A stretch of 47,792 nucleotides of DNA from Anaerolineae bacterium (GCA_014879665.1 JACSRP010000209.1:1-47792), one strand, 5' to 3'. Shown: positions 25,002 through 35,897, counted from the stretch's first letter. The notes: a model not told the origin generated them from the letters alone. Made by a program: numbers and translations.

Positions 25002-25550
25002 TTATACACTTACCTTGACAAAAAAATCAATTTCCTGAAGATGTTTCCATACTCGATAAATTTGCTGTGCTACAGTGCCCTTAACAAGTATCCCAAGCTC
25101 AAGGTGTTGAGTTAGTCCAGGCCCTGTGAGATTTGCGCTTCCAACATAAGCCTGTTGGTCATCAGATAGCCAAAATTTAGCATGTGAACCCAATCGATTC
25201 GGGTCTTGAACATGAGCACGAGGCTGATAAAAATGCAATTGGGATCGATATTTCTTTAGATTTTTGTCTATATTTAGCTGGTGCAAGCTTTCTCCTGTAC
25301 TAGCAATATGAACTTGCACCCCTCTCTGTAAGGCTGAACTTAAAGCATCTGAAAGTGGTTCCTTGCTAAGACCTTCATCGCGTTGAATATACGGAGTAGC
25401 AATGATTACTTCCTGCTTTGCTTCGGCAATCAACAAAGTCAATACGCTTACAGTGATACGCGCACGCATCCAGTATGTAAGATCCGCGTCATATGATGTT
25501 GGTATAGTTAAGACTAACTCTGGTGTATCGTTATTCTGTGTCATCTTCAT
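25002..25550 (-). CDS. drmC: DISARM phospholipase D-like protein DrmC
   Basis: This 182-residue protein carries one HKD motif of the phospholipase D/nuclease superfamily, SHAKFWLSDD near residues 120-130, followed by YVGSANLTGPG. DrmC is the phospholipase D-domain member of DISARM anti-phage systems and lies after drmB, as here. The start overlaps the end of drmB by 20 bases, so the genes are coupled. Known work reports that DrmC is the least essential core component. Confidence 0.85.
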   Translation of the reverse strand: MKMTQNNDTPELVLTIPTSYDADLTYWMRARITVSVLTLLIAEAKQEVIIATPYIQRDEGLSKEPLSDALSSALQRGVQVHIASTGESLHQLNIDKNLKKYRSQLHFYQPRAHVQDPNRLGSHAKFWLSDDQQAYVGSANLTGPGLTQHLELGILVKGTVAQQIYRVWKHLQEIDFFVKVSV

Positions 25551-27435
25551 TCAAACTTGCGTCAAAGTACCCAAATTGAATCTCATGTAAATCACCATTC
25601 GCATTATCCACGCCACCAAATAGAAATGCCCGACTCAAATTTAAGTTAAAGAATCGACAACTCGTCTCAGCCAAGTGGGTACAGGCATGGCAGTTTCCAC
25701 CTTTACCATCACACACTGGATCGTATACACAGCGGCGAATATCTTTTACCTGCCCTAGCCACTCTAACATGGATTGTTCAAATAGAGACGTTAGCGCTCC
25801 AATGGTGGCACCAAAACGATGACTACAATACATAGCAAAAGATAATGTTCTTGGGAGTACATACTCTGCCAGACTGGTTCTATCAAGACCGCAAAGTAGA
25901 GCTGCTTGCCGAATGCACATATGACTAAGAGTATGAAGTAAACCGAAAACCATACGTGCTTGCAACTGTTCATTTCTTAAGGTGACAGTCGGTTGGATGT
26001 CCTCTTGACTGAACAAATCAATGAAATAGGCTTGTTTTCGAAGGGGATCTTGAATATCTACATTAGGAGCTGCATCATTTTTCGCAAGCCACCGCCAGAC
26101 CCGCTCTGCATCAAGCCTTATTACTAAAGCATCAGCTTGGATTAAATCGACGAAAATGGGGAACTTACCACCGTGTTCTGGATCTGGGGGGAAAATATTC
26201 AACCTGCATCTATCAGGTTGATAATCTGCTCTACTATAGCCGAAAGAGGCACTCGTTATAGGAAAATCGTTCACTGATGTAAGACGAGCAATCCCAGAGT
26301 TTCGAGCCGTTTTACGCACCTCTCCTAGATTAGCCATATTTGGAGGAGGTGAATCTGTAAACAGTTCTTGTACAGTACTTGATTGAATCGGTAGCACAGC
26401 TTCAAGCAGTTCTCTACCGGCTGCTCGCCAAATATTCTCGGCAATCCCAGTTCGAGCGATTAGTGTGCGGCTTATATTCTGTGGTGCGGTGTCTTTTAGG
26501 GTATTCATGCGTCTGGTACGGCTCTGCTCGATCTCAGCAGCCATTTGTTCCGCAGTGATTTCACCTTTACGAGCTTTCAGAAGAATATTGTCCAAATCTG
26601 TATTGCTAATTCCTGTATCGGAAACAGATGAACTAGATAATGCCGCGCCAAAATCAAGCAATCTTTGCCCCTGTATTTCAGGTAATTCCAGAAATGCTGC
26701 ACCAGCAATTAGCGGCCACTCAGGGACTTGCAAGAAGGCATCCATCTCTTTACTTGGCTGATTTAGTAACACAATCTTATGTGTATAGTATGTTCTCCCT
26801 GCCCGGAATTTCTCAATATCCATGTTTTGAGGTTTAGGAATCCCAAAGACAGGATCAGTCCAATTACATGCGCGACACGGTCCGCCAAATAATGAATATT
26901 TCTTCCCACAACTTAAGCATCTCCACTGGAAACCTGATAATCGCTCACTATCGCGTGTGTTAAGTGTCATATTGTGTCCTGAATGGCAATCAGGACAGTA
27001 AGGAGTTAACGGCTGAATTTCGCCGCAACGGTGTATCTTAATAAAACTCAACTGCTCCATGTCGCTTTTGCATTTTGGACAAGCACGACTGCGCGGCATA
27101 TTGTCTACTGTACGTGTAATGACAAATCCGCACGATCTGTTTTGACAATGAAACACGAGTGGAAACATCTCTGCTTCCACGCCTTTAGGTTCAAGGAGAA
27201 CGAAATTATTGATATCCAATCGGCGGTCTGATAGTAGAGGTCGGTGTTGAATACTCCAAGCATTGGCATATTCTTGGATTGCTCCAAGTAGAAGCTCGGG
27301 GTTTATCTTAACGTTAGGTATTCCCCTTATACGATTTACTATCGCAATCGTACTGATACCCGCATAATCAAATGTTTTTCCAGGCAAGTAGTTAAGAAGA
27401 ATTTGCCCCTTATCTCTGAGCATTTTGTTATTCAT
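25531..27435 (-). CDS. drmB: DISARM protein DrmB (DUF1998)
   Basis: This 634-residue protein has several paired-cysteine zinc motifs in its first third (CPKC, CPDC, CLSC, CRAC), and a C-terminal part with CDGKGGNCHACTHLAETSC, features of DUF1998 proteins. DrmB is the DUF1998 protein that pairs with the helicase DrmA in DISARM. The gene starts ten bases after drmA stops and overlaps drmC. Its AT-rich composition matches the rest of the DISARM genes and contrasts with the element backbone. Confidence 0.88.
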   Translation of the reverse strand: MNNKMLRDKGQILLNYLPGKTFDYAGISTIAIVNRIRGIPNVKINPELLLGAIQEYANAWSIQHRPLLSDRRLDINNFVLLEPKGVEAEMFPLVFHCQNRSCGFVITRTVDNMPRSRACPKCKSDMEQLSFIKIHRCGEIQPLTPYCPDCHSGHNMTLNTRDSERLSGFQWRCLSCGKKYSLFGGPCRACNWTDPVFGIPKPQNMDIEKFRAGRTYYTHKIVLLNQPSKEMDAFLQVPEWPLIAGAAFLELPEIQGQRLLDFGAALSSSSVSDTGISNTDLDNILLKARKGEITAEQMAAEIEQSRTRRMNTLKDTAPQNISRTLIARTGIAENIWRAAGRELLEAVLPIQSSTVQELFTDSPPPNMANLGEVRKTARNSGIARLTSVNDFPITSASFGYSRADYQPDRCRLNIFPPDPEHGGKFPIFVDLIQADALVIRLDAERVWRWLAKNDAAPNVDIQDPLRKQAYFIDLFSQEDIQPTVTLRNEQLQARMVFGLLHTLSHMCIRQAALLCGLDRTSLAEYVLPRTLSFAMYCSHRFGATIGALTSLFEQSMLEWLGQVKDIRRCVYDPVCDGKGGNCHACTHLAETSCRFFNLNLSRAFLFGGVDNANGDLHEIQFGYFDASLNEDDTE

Positions 27436-27444
27436 AGCGTTATC

Positions 27445-30400
27445 CTATTTACGTTGCTTTCTAGTATTTGCCCAGTCCTTGCCAACTTTGTCTAGTTCAA
27501 TCTCCAGCTGTTCATCTACTTCTCGTAAACTACTCATTGGTTTATACGGCTTTAGGGCATCACTAACGAAGGTGTGTTGATTGCTCGCGTATAGAATCTG
27601 ATCGAGAAATTGTTGTACCCTCAATCGAATCTCATCACGAAAAACTTGTTCTCCGATTGTAGTTGGATGCTCAACTCTGTATGCAGCTTCCAATAAAGGT
27701 ACAAAATCATTTGCCTGAAGACGCCGACTACTGATCTCACGTTTTACAAAATCTAGTAAATAATAACTATTCGGTTTTGTGACACCTGCTTGATTGGCAA
27801 TACGCTGCAAAAGAATTCCTACGAACAATCCCGGAAGAGTTCGCTGGATACTGAACTTAGACCAACGATTGATGGCTACAGGTTCCACCAAACGCCCAAG
27901 AAATTCATGGAATTTGCTGAAGTAAGAGTAATGGCTTTGATCGCGTTCTCTAGCCGGATTTAAACAATTAAAAATAATCCCAACATGGCTTCTTCCAACA
28001 CGGCTCGATGCCTGAATGTATTCTGCATTCTGCCTGGGCATCCCATAAAAGATCATGGAGTTGAAGCGATCTACATCAACACCATGACTGACCATGTTGG
28101 TTGCTAAAACCGTAGTTGGTGCGCTGCCCGGCGAAGGTGTTTGAGTCTCCAACTGTTCCAATATTTTAGTGACAGCATCAGAACTTGTACCACCCGTAAG
28201 TTCAGCTATTTCGAGGGGATAAAAGCCTTGCTTTCTCATATCCTCACTGACAACAGTATCAAGATCCGTTCTCAAGGAGTTTAGATCTCGACCACTGATG
28301 AAATAGTTCAAAGATGTGGCGTAATAATCCACGAGTGCTGCCCAAGTTGCGGTTCCCGGTATTGTTTCTCCCCCATATGGATTAGAATTCCTTTTACCTA
28401 GTCGCTGGAGATTTTGGATTGCCTCATGGTAATACTGAATGAGTTCCAGAACGGCGTTAAATAGTGTTTTGTTATGTGGAATAATCCCGACAAAGATACG
28501 TTGGGGGTAATCATAAGTTTCAGCATAAAAGGAGCGACTTAGGCGGGCACCATTACCTGGGAAAATACGTGCCTGTTGTCTTTCGCGTCCATAGAGATGC
28601 TCAATTTGACGTTCAAATGCTTCAATAGTTGCTGAAGATGCAATGATTTTAAGTGGTAGTTCTTGCCCTGTTAAGCGCAGTAACTCTTGTGTGAACGTTT
28701 CATAATGGGCATCAAAGGTTCCTAACCCTTCCTTCAGCAAATGGAGTTCGTCCTGTACAAACAAAGTAGGCCCAGATATTCCGGCTGATACACCCGGTTG
28801 AAGCCTTTCTTTACACCCTTTTTGACAACATACACCTTTATAGTATCCATGTTCTGGACACCGCCCATCAACTTGCCCAAATACTAAAGATAATTTTCGT
28901 TGGTTTCCTACACTGGCTAATTTGTCTATAGTTCCGACAATTACACTTGGCAGATAACGGTAAATCTCATTATCTACAACGTAGACTGGAACCCTTCCCT
29001 CAGGAAACCGACAATCCCTATTTGTACAATGATGGTTAAGCCGGATCTTTTGGGGATCAAAATCGAGACGGACTGTTGGGGTTCCGCATGAAGGACAGAT
29101 AACGACCTTTTTCCAGTTTTGTCTCTGCTTAGGATCAAGTGCCTTACTCCAAGTAGGATTCGGTAATTGTCCAGGGGCAGGTTCTTCAAGTTCATTAGGG
29201 GTTGCCTCTTTACCGGCAAAATAACCTACGGCAAATCCAGCAACCTTCCCACTTAACCTTTGATCAATCTGTTCTCGACGTACAAGTTCAGCCACACCGA
29301 TTACATCGGCGACGCGCTGAGTTTGTTGAAGAGTGAGCAATCTTAACGGAAATCGTGTCCACGCTGTAACACCAGCCGTTTTACCACGCAAGCGGTCAAA
29401 GAAACAATGAAATACAATTACTCCTAAATAGGCTTCTGTTTTGCCACCACCCGTTGGAAAATAGATGATGTCAACAATTGATCTCTCAGCAGCATCTGCA
29501 CTCTGCGGATTAACTAGGGCAGCTATAGCCGGAATTTGTGTAACCAGGAAAACAATCTGAAAAAGCCGCCAAGAAGATTTCGTCTTTTGTACGGATGTCC
29601 CCCTAGCAGTTCCTGCTCTGCGGAATGTTTCATTTGTCAGTTTGAATGCCGAATATAAGTCTTCATTTTCCCGTATGAGTTCAACACCTCTTGAGAAACG
29701 TTCAATTTCATTGATATATAGTTTGTGGTCTGCTTCGAATTCGAAGGCATATGAGTTATCCCAATCAGAAAATTGGGTCCTGTACTCTTCTTGTGCTTTC
29801 TCCCAATCCGTTAATTCCTCGTACATCGCATTTAGAATGTTTTCCAGAACTGGAATGGGATCATTTGCTAGGTCTTCAAAACGTGCAGTTGGTTGACTAC
29901 GTGTACTGTATCGCTTCTGTGTATGTCTGGGAGTATTTGAGGTTATGAATATGTCTCTATCCTCAAAATACTCAACTGAGCAGTTGAAGCCCTTGCCACT
30001 CATAAATCGGTCATATCTGAAACTTCTGGGGACTAATTCCAACTCAAACGGAAGGACTTGCGCCTCTGAAAAAGCAAATGCAGCTCTTGTAGCGAAGAGG
30101 TAAGGTTCTACATTTTTTGATTTTGGTGGAGCGACAGAACGGTTAGTGAATGTTAGCAGTAGGATAGTCTCAGGTGCAGTCGAATTTGCCTCAGCCCGGC
30201 ATTCCCATTTCCATACAGGAACGACTTCTGTTTTTAATGAAGCACAAAATGCAAGATAAGTTGCCTCATCTTGTAACTTATCTTCGGGTACTCGAACTCC
30301 AAGTTCTGGTTCCACCCCTGTATGAATGCGTTCTGGGTCTAAACGCACATCTCGCTGAGCACGAGAGGTTTCAGCATCTAAAGCAGTCTGCAAATCGCTG

Positions 30401-31071
30401 TAATCGCTCACCCATCTACAAGTGGTTTCATCAAAACTAAAGGTAATTACACCTTCAGCAAGACAATCAATCCTCTTGAAACGAATCGCCAGTGAATCCT
30501 TTGGTATAGTAGATCGTCTTCTCTTACGAGGTACATTCGCAATAAGCGGAGGAGGTGTCAGTATATCCTCACTAGAGTCCAAAGTCGATGAAATATCATC
30601 CTCTAAAAATTCTGTGTCTTCTGAATCATCGTCTATCAAATCACCGCTATCTAATTCGTCTTCATGAACCGCAGATTGCCCTTCTAAAATTGTCTCAATT
30701 ACCTCATCTGAAGCTAAGTCCTGTGAAACATTGAGTTGATGTTCCAACTGTTGATGAAAAGAGGGGAATACACGGTAATAACAAGTCCAAGTAACTTGCA
30801 CTTGAATAGTAATTTTGTTATTTGTGGATAGGACACGAAATTCGGATCCAAACGCCATCGGGGAAAGTTTGTTCATTAAATCCCGAAGGTAAAGTGGGGC
30901 AGTATCATCCTCTTCTATTGGGACAGGGCGTAAACAACCTATGAAATATTTGTCGCTTGGTAAATTATGCTTACACTCTGTTTCCAATAAGCCTGATGCC
31001 CTATCACATACTTGGCTAATTAGATAATCTGTAAGCAATACCTCTTCATGAACATCCCAATTTTGTGTCAT
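27445..31071 (-). CDS. drmA: DISARM helicase DrmA
   Basis: This 1208-residue superfamily 2 helicase is the motor of the DISARM system. Walker A is PTGGGKT (about 538-544), motif II is a DE variant, QDELHLL (about 772-778), motif III is SSATIE (about 810), and motif VI is QASSRVGR (about 1019-1026). Zinc-like CPSCGTP and CPEHGYYKGVCCQKGC segments lie between motifs I and II. Length and neighbours (drmE-like upstream, drmB downstream) fit. The ATG at 31071 follows an in-frame TTG, and the start overlaps the end of the upstream gene. Confidence 0.92.
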   Translation of the reverse strand: MTQNWDVHEEVLLTDYLISQVCDRASGLLETECKHNLPSDKYFIGCLRPVPIEEDDTAPLYLRDLMNKLSPMAFGSEFRVLSTNNKITIQVQVTWTCYYRVFPSFHQQLEHQLNVSQDLASDEVIETILEGQSAVHEDELDSGDLIDDDSEDTEFLEDDISSTLDSSEDILTPPPLIANVPRKRRRSTIPKDSLAIRFKRIDCLAEGVITFSFDETTCRWVSDYSDLQTALDAETSRAQRDVRLDPERIHTGVEPELGVRVPEDKLQDEATYLAFCASLKTEVVPVWKWECRAEANSTAPETILLLTFTNRSVAPPKSKNVEPYLFATRAAFAFSEAQVLPFELELVPRSFRYDRFMSGKGFNCSVEYFEDRDIFITSNTPRHTQKRYSTRSQPTARFEDLANDPIPVLENILNAMYEELTDWEKAQEEYRTQFSDWDNSYAFEFEADHKLYINEIERFSRGVELIRENEDLYSAFKLTNETFRRAGTARGTSVQKTKSSWRLFQIVFLVTQIPAIAALVNPQSADAAERSIVDIIYFPTGGGKTEAYLGVIVFHCFFDRLRGKTAGVTAWTRFPLRLLTLQQTQRVADVIGVAELVRREQIDQRLSGKVAGFAVGYFAGKEATPNELEEPAPGQLPNPTWSKALDPKQRQNWKKVVICPSCGTPTVRLDFDPQKIRLNHHCTNRDCRFPEGRVPVYVVDNEIYRYLPSVIVGTIDKLASVGNQRKLSLVFGQVDGRCPEHGYYKGVCCQKGCKERLQPGVSAGISGPTLFVQDELHLLKEGLGTFDAHYETFTQELLRLTGQELPLKIIASSATIEAFERQIEHLYGRERQQARIFPGNGARLSRSFYAETYDYPQRIFVGIIPHNKTLFNAVLELIQYYHEAIQNLQRLGKRNSNPYGGETIPGTATWAALVDYYATSLNYFISGRDLNSLRTDLDTVVSEDMRKQGFYPLEIAELTGGTSSDAVTKILEQLETQTPSPGSAPTTVLATNMVSHGVDVDRFNSMIFYGMPRQNAEYIQASSRVGRSHVGIIFNCLNPARERDQSHYSYFSKFHEFLGRLVEPVAINRWSKFSIQRTLPGLFVGILLQRIANQAGVTKPNSYYLLDFVKREISSRRLQANDFVPLLEAAYRVEHPTTIGEQVFRDEIRLRVQQFLDQILYASNQHTFVSDALKPYKPMSSLREVDEQLEIELDKVGKDWANTRKQRK

Positions 31072-31074
31072 CAA

Positions 31075-33645
31075 TCATCCCTTTCGTAACAATTTCCCCA
31101 TACCTTGCCTGAGAAATAAGCCTTGACGTTGAGTTGATGATGTCACAGTCAAGACAATTAAAGAGTCTCTAAAGTCATTGAAGGTCAATCCCAGTTCCTT
31201 ATCTAACACTGTTGTATCTACTTCAACTTCCCCTATGGCTCCAAAAGCCTCTTGATTAAGCCAACGATTCAGTCTACGCGACAAAGCTCTATGTATTCCG
31301 CCTAATCGGCCAGCAGCCTTTGCGATTTGTTTAAAATTGTCGCTTAAAAAGGGAATGTTCAGAATTTTAGCCAACCGTTGTAGATCGTTGGAGTCCTCTG
31401 GACAAAGAACACTTCCGGTCAGCCATTGCCTCAGCGTTTGTGTTGATGTGACTTGGCTGCCTTCCAATTGCATTAGGCTCAGGAGTGTCGTCAAATTGTT
31501 TTCATTTCGTTTACGCCATCCTTTGTAAGCTCTAGGAAACTCTTCATGCCATCTACGAATCATGGCTAAGTGTACCTCAATGGCTGGATGTGCATGAACG
31601 CGAGATATAATTAAGTCGTATAGATTTTGGCGTTGTTGTCCCACGATAAAGAGAATTCTATCCCCTGGTCGAATCGAGCGTACAAATCGCTCTTGAGTAT
31701 GGGTCTCCCCACCGGCAACCACCACCTGAACAGTGTCGTCTGGTGAGAATGAGACACACCAACCATCATCGAACTCCAAATAAATTTGATTTTCAATCCA
31801 TAAATTACCTTCATTTTGTGAGCCTATTTCCGAGTCGTCTAATGTTACAAAATCCAATTCGGACTCTTCTTCCAATTCAAATAATTTTGATATTTCGTCG
31901 ACGATATCAAGAGGTTCGAGTAGACGTTCGGTGGAAGTAGGTTGTTCAAGTTTGTTTATTTTTATAGAGATTGCTTCAATTCCAACAACCTGCAATATAT
32001 TCTGGGGCATAGGCGAGGATATAGAGTCAAATTTGTTGGGTGTTAGCTGTCCTAAAACTTCTATTAATTGTGCAGGATTATGCATTAACGATCTATTCCA
32101 AGCATTTGCTCGATTGAATAAAAGCTGAGATTGATAATCATAAATTACAAAATGAAGTTCATTTTCGCGGAAAATAGGTTCAAGATAAGGAGTTTGGCTT
32201 ACTGAAGGGACTCCAAACAAGATCGGGATAAAGGGTTTGTTCAACGGTACTGATAAAGGCTCTACATCTGCCGTATCAGGCGAAATAAACCGTCTTGTTT
32301 CTTGAGCTGCAAATGTTCGATACAGCTCTTTATAGGTGGTTAACCATATCCCTTTGTTTCTCAAATCTTCTTCCGAAATATTCGCACGAGATAGTAGTCC
32401 AAAAATGGTTAGTTGTTTTCTATACTCTGAAGAAAATACCAAGATGACATTATGGCTGTATGGATTGCTCATAGCGAGCGATAAGATGAAACTCCAATAA
32501 GGAGGCTCAACCTCCTTGAGACTATCATGGGCTTTGATCAGTGCTTCTAATGCCCTTGCAAGATGCTGCTGATCGTTCGATGTTTCCTCGATTTGGATTT
32601 CCTCAAAAAAACGTTCAAGTGCAGCTCTAATACGAGCTATTGGAGTCCCTCCCCAAAATTTTGAGACTTCAGCTTCATATAAATTTAGTGGTACTGGCAA
32701 TAGTTCTAGTGCTTGAAGATAACGCCACCCTATTTTGAGGGCATCATTCATAAGTATTTGATCTTGTTTTGCAGTTTTAGATGCATCTAGAAGTGCTGCT
32801 GTCGCTTTCTCAAGCTCATTAGTAAGCTCAGGATGTGCAGAAACCAGGGAATTGGGTTTCAAGAGAGAGGGATTCTCTTTTGACGAATTTCCAGTTCTTG
32901 GTGTCGGGATACTATTTAATTGCCCCCACTTAAATACTAAACCACCGTGGCGGCGAAAAGTATCTACAGTTGTTCCAAGAGGATTTTGACACCATGCCAC
33001 AACCGGCAGGTCCAAACGTGACGCATACTCTAACACGGCAGGTAACCATGAAACTTCATGTGTATCACTGCAATCAAGTGCTAACCAAGTTGGTTCAAAC
33101 TTATCAATAATGGCTCTCGGATCAGCAGGAGAATATGCACAGATTACATGTGGCAGAGAACTGAGAAGGTTTTTGTTACTTCTCCCTTTATGTCTCTTTC
33201 CACTAACTTTTATTGCAACAGCAGCATTATGACCGCGTAGTGTCTTATACATGGGAAAAACGGTATCAAGATACAAATCACCGACACTTACTGAACTTAG
33301 CTGCTCTCTTATACCAACCGAAGTGCCAAAATAGATCACTTTATGATGCTCAGAGTCTTGGAAAAACATTCCATCTAAAGCATCCATTACAAGGCAACTT
33401 GCAAAAAGAATTGGGGCGCGCTGCGGAGAGCGATCAGGTAGTACTATTAGCAACGGTTTATTTAAATACATGGCAGCGCAAACAGTCTTTGCGCTCCAAA
33501 GATCAACCTGATCGATTAGAGATTTCGATGTATTGTAGGAAAAACGCGAATTGCCCCACAATTCGGTAAATAGTGGTTCATCTGAACGTGGAATGACATC
33601 TGCAAATGGAGTTAACCAGCCAAGGATGTTATCAGACAGAACCAT
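31075..33645 (-). CDS. drmE: DrmE-like class 2 DISARM protein
   Basis: This 856-residue protein has no motif that I can assign with certainty. Size, position directly upstream of drmA, and coupling to it match DrmE, the signature protein of class 2 DISARM. The N-terminal region has KPLLIVLPDRSPQRAPILFASCLV and VIYFGTS, resembling a degenerate nucleotide-binding fold, and the C-terminal half ends in a basic stretch. It starts 25 bases after the GNAT-ABC gene stops. If it is not DrmE, it is a helicase-associated protein of the same operon. Confidence 0.7.
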   Translation of the reverse strand: MVLSDNILGWLTPFADVIPRSDEPLFTELWGNSRFSYNTSKSLIDQVDLWSAKTVCAAMYLNKPLLIVLPDRSPQRAPILFASCLVMDALDGMFFQDSEHHKVIYFGTSVGIREQLSSVSVGDLYLDTVFPMYKTLRGHNAAVAIKVSGKRHKGRSNKNLLSSLPHVICAYSPADPRAIIDKFEPTWLALDCSDTHEVSWLPAVLEYASRLDLPVVAWCQNPLGTTVDTFRRHGGLVFKWGQLNSIPTPRTGNSSKENPSLLKPNSLVSAHPELTNELEKATAALLDASKTAKQDQILMNDALKIGWRYLQALELLPVPLNLYEAEVSKFWGGTPIARIRAALERFFEEIQIEETSNDQQHLARALEALIKAHDSLKEVEPPYWSFILSLAMSNPYSHNVILVFSSEYRKQLTIFGLLSRANISEEDLRNKGIWLTTYKELYRTFAAQETRRFISPDTADVEPLSVPLNKPFIPILFGVPSVSQTPYLEPIFRENELHFVIYDYQSQLLFNRANAWNRSLMHNPAQLIEVLGQLTPNKFDSISSPMPQNILQVVGIEAISIKINKLEQPTSTERLLEPLDIVDEISKLFELEEESELDFVTLDDSEIGSQNEGNLWIENQIYLEFDDGWCVSFSPDDTVQVVVAGGETHTQERFVRSIRPGDRILFIVGQQRQNLYDLIISRVHAHPAIEVHLAMIRRWHEEFPRAYKGWRKRNENNLTTLLSLMQLEGSQVTSTQTLRQWLTGSVLCPEDSNDLQRLAKILNIPFLSDNFKQIAKAAGRLGGIHRALSRRLNRWLNQEAFGAIGEVEVDTTVLDKELGLTFNDFRDSLIVLTVTSSTQRQGLFLRQGMGKLLRKG

Positions 33646-33670
33646 ATTAGTGTAAAGACCTTAAAAGTAG

Positions 33671-35818
33671 TTATGCTGTTGAGTTATATAATACCTTCAA
33701 TTGTGTAGACTCGATGCTAAAGATAGATACATTTTCACTCGATTGGCTTTCTAACTTGCTAAGCAACTCTCCTAAAGAAGGATATCCAGACCTAATAGCA
33801 TCATCTAAAGTTAGTTCGGCAATACTTTTAGAGCTGAATTTGATTACATTTGCGCTTACATATCTATCACCATCAGTCAACACTACAGGTTGACCAACTT
33901 GAACATTAGGTCTTGAAGCACCTACAACTTGCGTGACATTTCCTTGTACAACATCTGTTAAAGTGTCCGGGTACAAATCAAAAATTGGGATGTACTGTGG
34001 ACGTGCTATCCCCTGTTCAACAGCTTGCACATACTCTCTACCTAAAAATATTCTATGCTCCCATACACTTGTTAATTGTAATACACGATCAGGTATTAGA
34101 GAAAAAATAAAATTACCAACGTGAGGAGCAGCTACTATGACTGTGACCCCAAGCATTCTTGCAACCCGTTGAAGTTTATCAGAGACAACAGATGCGGTTA
34201 CTGGATCAAGATTGCTGCAAAATTCATCAATTACCCAGACGTTGGATTTTGAAATGATGAGCTTTGCGAGTTGCGCTCGAAATTGCTGACCTTTACTAAG
34301 TTCTTTGAACCTCTTTAGATAAATGTACGCATCTGAAAGTCCCACTAATCCCATCAAATGTAATGCTGCATGTACATTCTTCAAATTAAAGGCATCAATG
34401 AGAGGTTTTTGGGAGCGAATAATTTGAAAATAGCCAGGACGGTAATTTGTAGGAAAGTCTATGCTGCCTTCCATTTGCAAATAATCAGTTTCTGAATCGG
34501 ATTGAATTAGTCGGTTAAGAAGGGTGGTTTTCCCCGAACCAGAAGGCCCTGTAATTAAAAGAATTTCACCCGGTTTGACATCAATCGACAATCTACGAAT
34601 ATGTGTTGAACAAATCTCATCAGGAGAGATGTTAAATGCTTGTTGGATAGCATGTGCTTGATGAGTACGTCTTACCTTTGATGTATATGATAGAGTGACA
34701 TCTTTTAACTGGATGGAATCTTCAATTTTGTGTGGTCGCCAATCTGGATCGGCTACACTTCTAAGGAGTTGAAGCGCATCTGCACGAGTATGAACGAATT
34801 CAGATGCTTTTTCGGTTAAGCCCTTTACAAAAGTCGGTTTAGGTAGACGAACGATATCATGTAATAGTGCATAATCACGAAGAGCTGAAGCCTGCGATAG
34901 ATTTTGAATTAGTTCCAAAAATTGCTCTTTGGTTAACCCCTCCTCATCCATTAACTTCAAAGCTCGCTCCATACGGTTCACTTGCTCTCGAACAATCGCA
35001 ATACTATCTTTACGAGCGACTTCGCCTAGTTGAACACGCTCAACATTTCCTAATAAATATTGAAGATCTCGATGAACTCGATGCAAATTACCTTCAGTAT
35101 CACCCATATAGGTCATACCAGCACGTTCCGCAAAAGGAACATACTTCAACATATCCGCCGAGATTTCCAAGAATAGTGGACGTAGACCGCCAGAATGCCA
35201 GTGAATTTTAGCGAATTGTTCCGCATGATGGATTAGGAGTTGTCCAAGTCCAAGTCCACGAAACTCAGTATGTACGACGCATCTTGCGATACGAACGATA
35301 GCATTTGTAACATTTTGGCGAGCAGCTTTGTCCCAATGCTCCCATTTTACAGGACCTTCTTCAAAGGGTGCATCCATAAAGCGAAACCGTGCTTTATTCA
35401 TATAAAACGTGGTCTGTAATTCTATATAACCTACAACTGTTGGATATAATGGATGATAAGAACGTATAATTAGCCTAGCATGGCGGCCAGCAGGGGTAGA
35501 ATTTCGATAGTGATAATCGGCAAGCGCTTCATATGCAACAATCTCATCTTTTGAGGTAATTTCTTTTATTACTACATCTAAATTGGTTCCCCCTAAACGA
35601 ATAGTATCAGGTGCAATGTATGAAGGTAGAATGCGTGCTAATCCATTTTTACATTTGACATGTAGATTACTACCATCGAAAATAACTACATCGTTTTCTG
35701 ATATACACGCGGATAGGGGAAGCGGTATATCATAATTACCCGGTACGAGACGTACAATCTTCTGTCCATTTTTCCATTTAATGGATTTAGTTGTGTATTC
35801 GCGTGTTGTTTCTAACAT
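33671..35818 (-). CDS. GNAT acetyltransferase-ABC ATPase fusion with ASCH-like tail
   Basis: This 715-residue protein joins three parts. Residues about 95-240 are a GNAT acetyltransferase, with the acetyl-CoA loop FRGLGLG near 185. Residues about 365-590 are a soluble ABC ATPase with Walker A GPSGSGKTT (about 423), signature LSKGQQ (about 504), Walker B VWVIDEFCSNLDP (about 524) and a histidine switch (APHV). The last 100 residues (VGQPVVLTDGD..., SIAELTLDDAIRSGYPSL) resemble an ASCH fold. There are no membrane segments, so it is not a transporter. It lies at the head of the DISARM operon. A role acetylating a nucleic acid or protein target during defence is inferred. Confidence 0.75.
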   Translation of the reverse strand: MLETTREYTTKSIKWKNGQKIVRLVPGNYDIPLPLSACISENDVVIFDGSNLHVKCKNGLARILPSYIAPDTIRLGGTNLDVVIKEITSKDEIVAYEALADYHYRNSTPAGRHARLIIRSYHPLYPTVVGYIELQTTFYMNKARFRFMDAPFEEGPVKWEHWDKAARQNVTNAIVRIARCVVHTEFRGLGLGQLLIHHAEQFAKIHWHSGGLRPLFLEISADMLKYVPFAERAGMTYMGDTEGNLHRVHRDLQYLLGNVERVQLGEVARKDSIAIVREQVNRMERALKLMDEEGLTKEQFLELIQNLSQASALRDYALLHDIVRLPKPTFVKGLTEKASEFVHTRADALQLLRSVADPDWRPHKIEDSIQLKDVTLSYTSKVRRTHQAHAIQQAFNISPDEICSTHIRRLSIDVKPGEILLITGPSGSGKTTLLNRLIQSDSETDYLQMEGSIDFPTNYRPGYFQIIRSQKPLIDAFNLKNVHAALHLMGLVGLSDAYIYLKRFKELSKGQQFRAQLAKLIISKSNVWVIDEFCSNLDPVTASVVSDKLQRVARMLGVTVIVAAPHVGNFIFSLIPDRVLQLTSVWEHRIFLGREYVQAVEQGIARPQYIPIFDLYPDTLTDVVQGNVTQVVGASRPNVQVGQPVVLTDGDRYVSANVIKFSSKSIAELTLDDAIRSGYPSLGELLSKLESQSSENVSIFSIESTQLKVLYNSTA

Positions 35819-35897
35819 AATATTTGTCTGCTATAGGACTATCGTAGCTTCGGATTTTGATGGACATTTTCAAAAATGCGACTCTTTATTTTACTCT

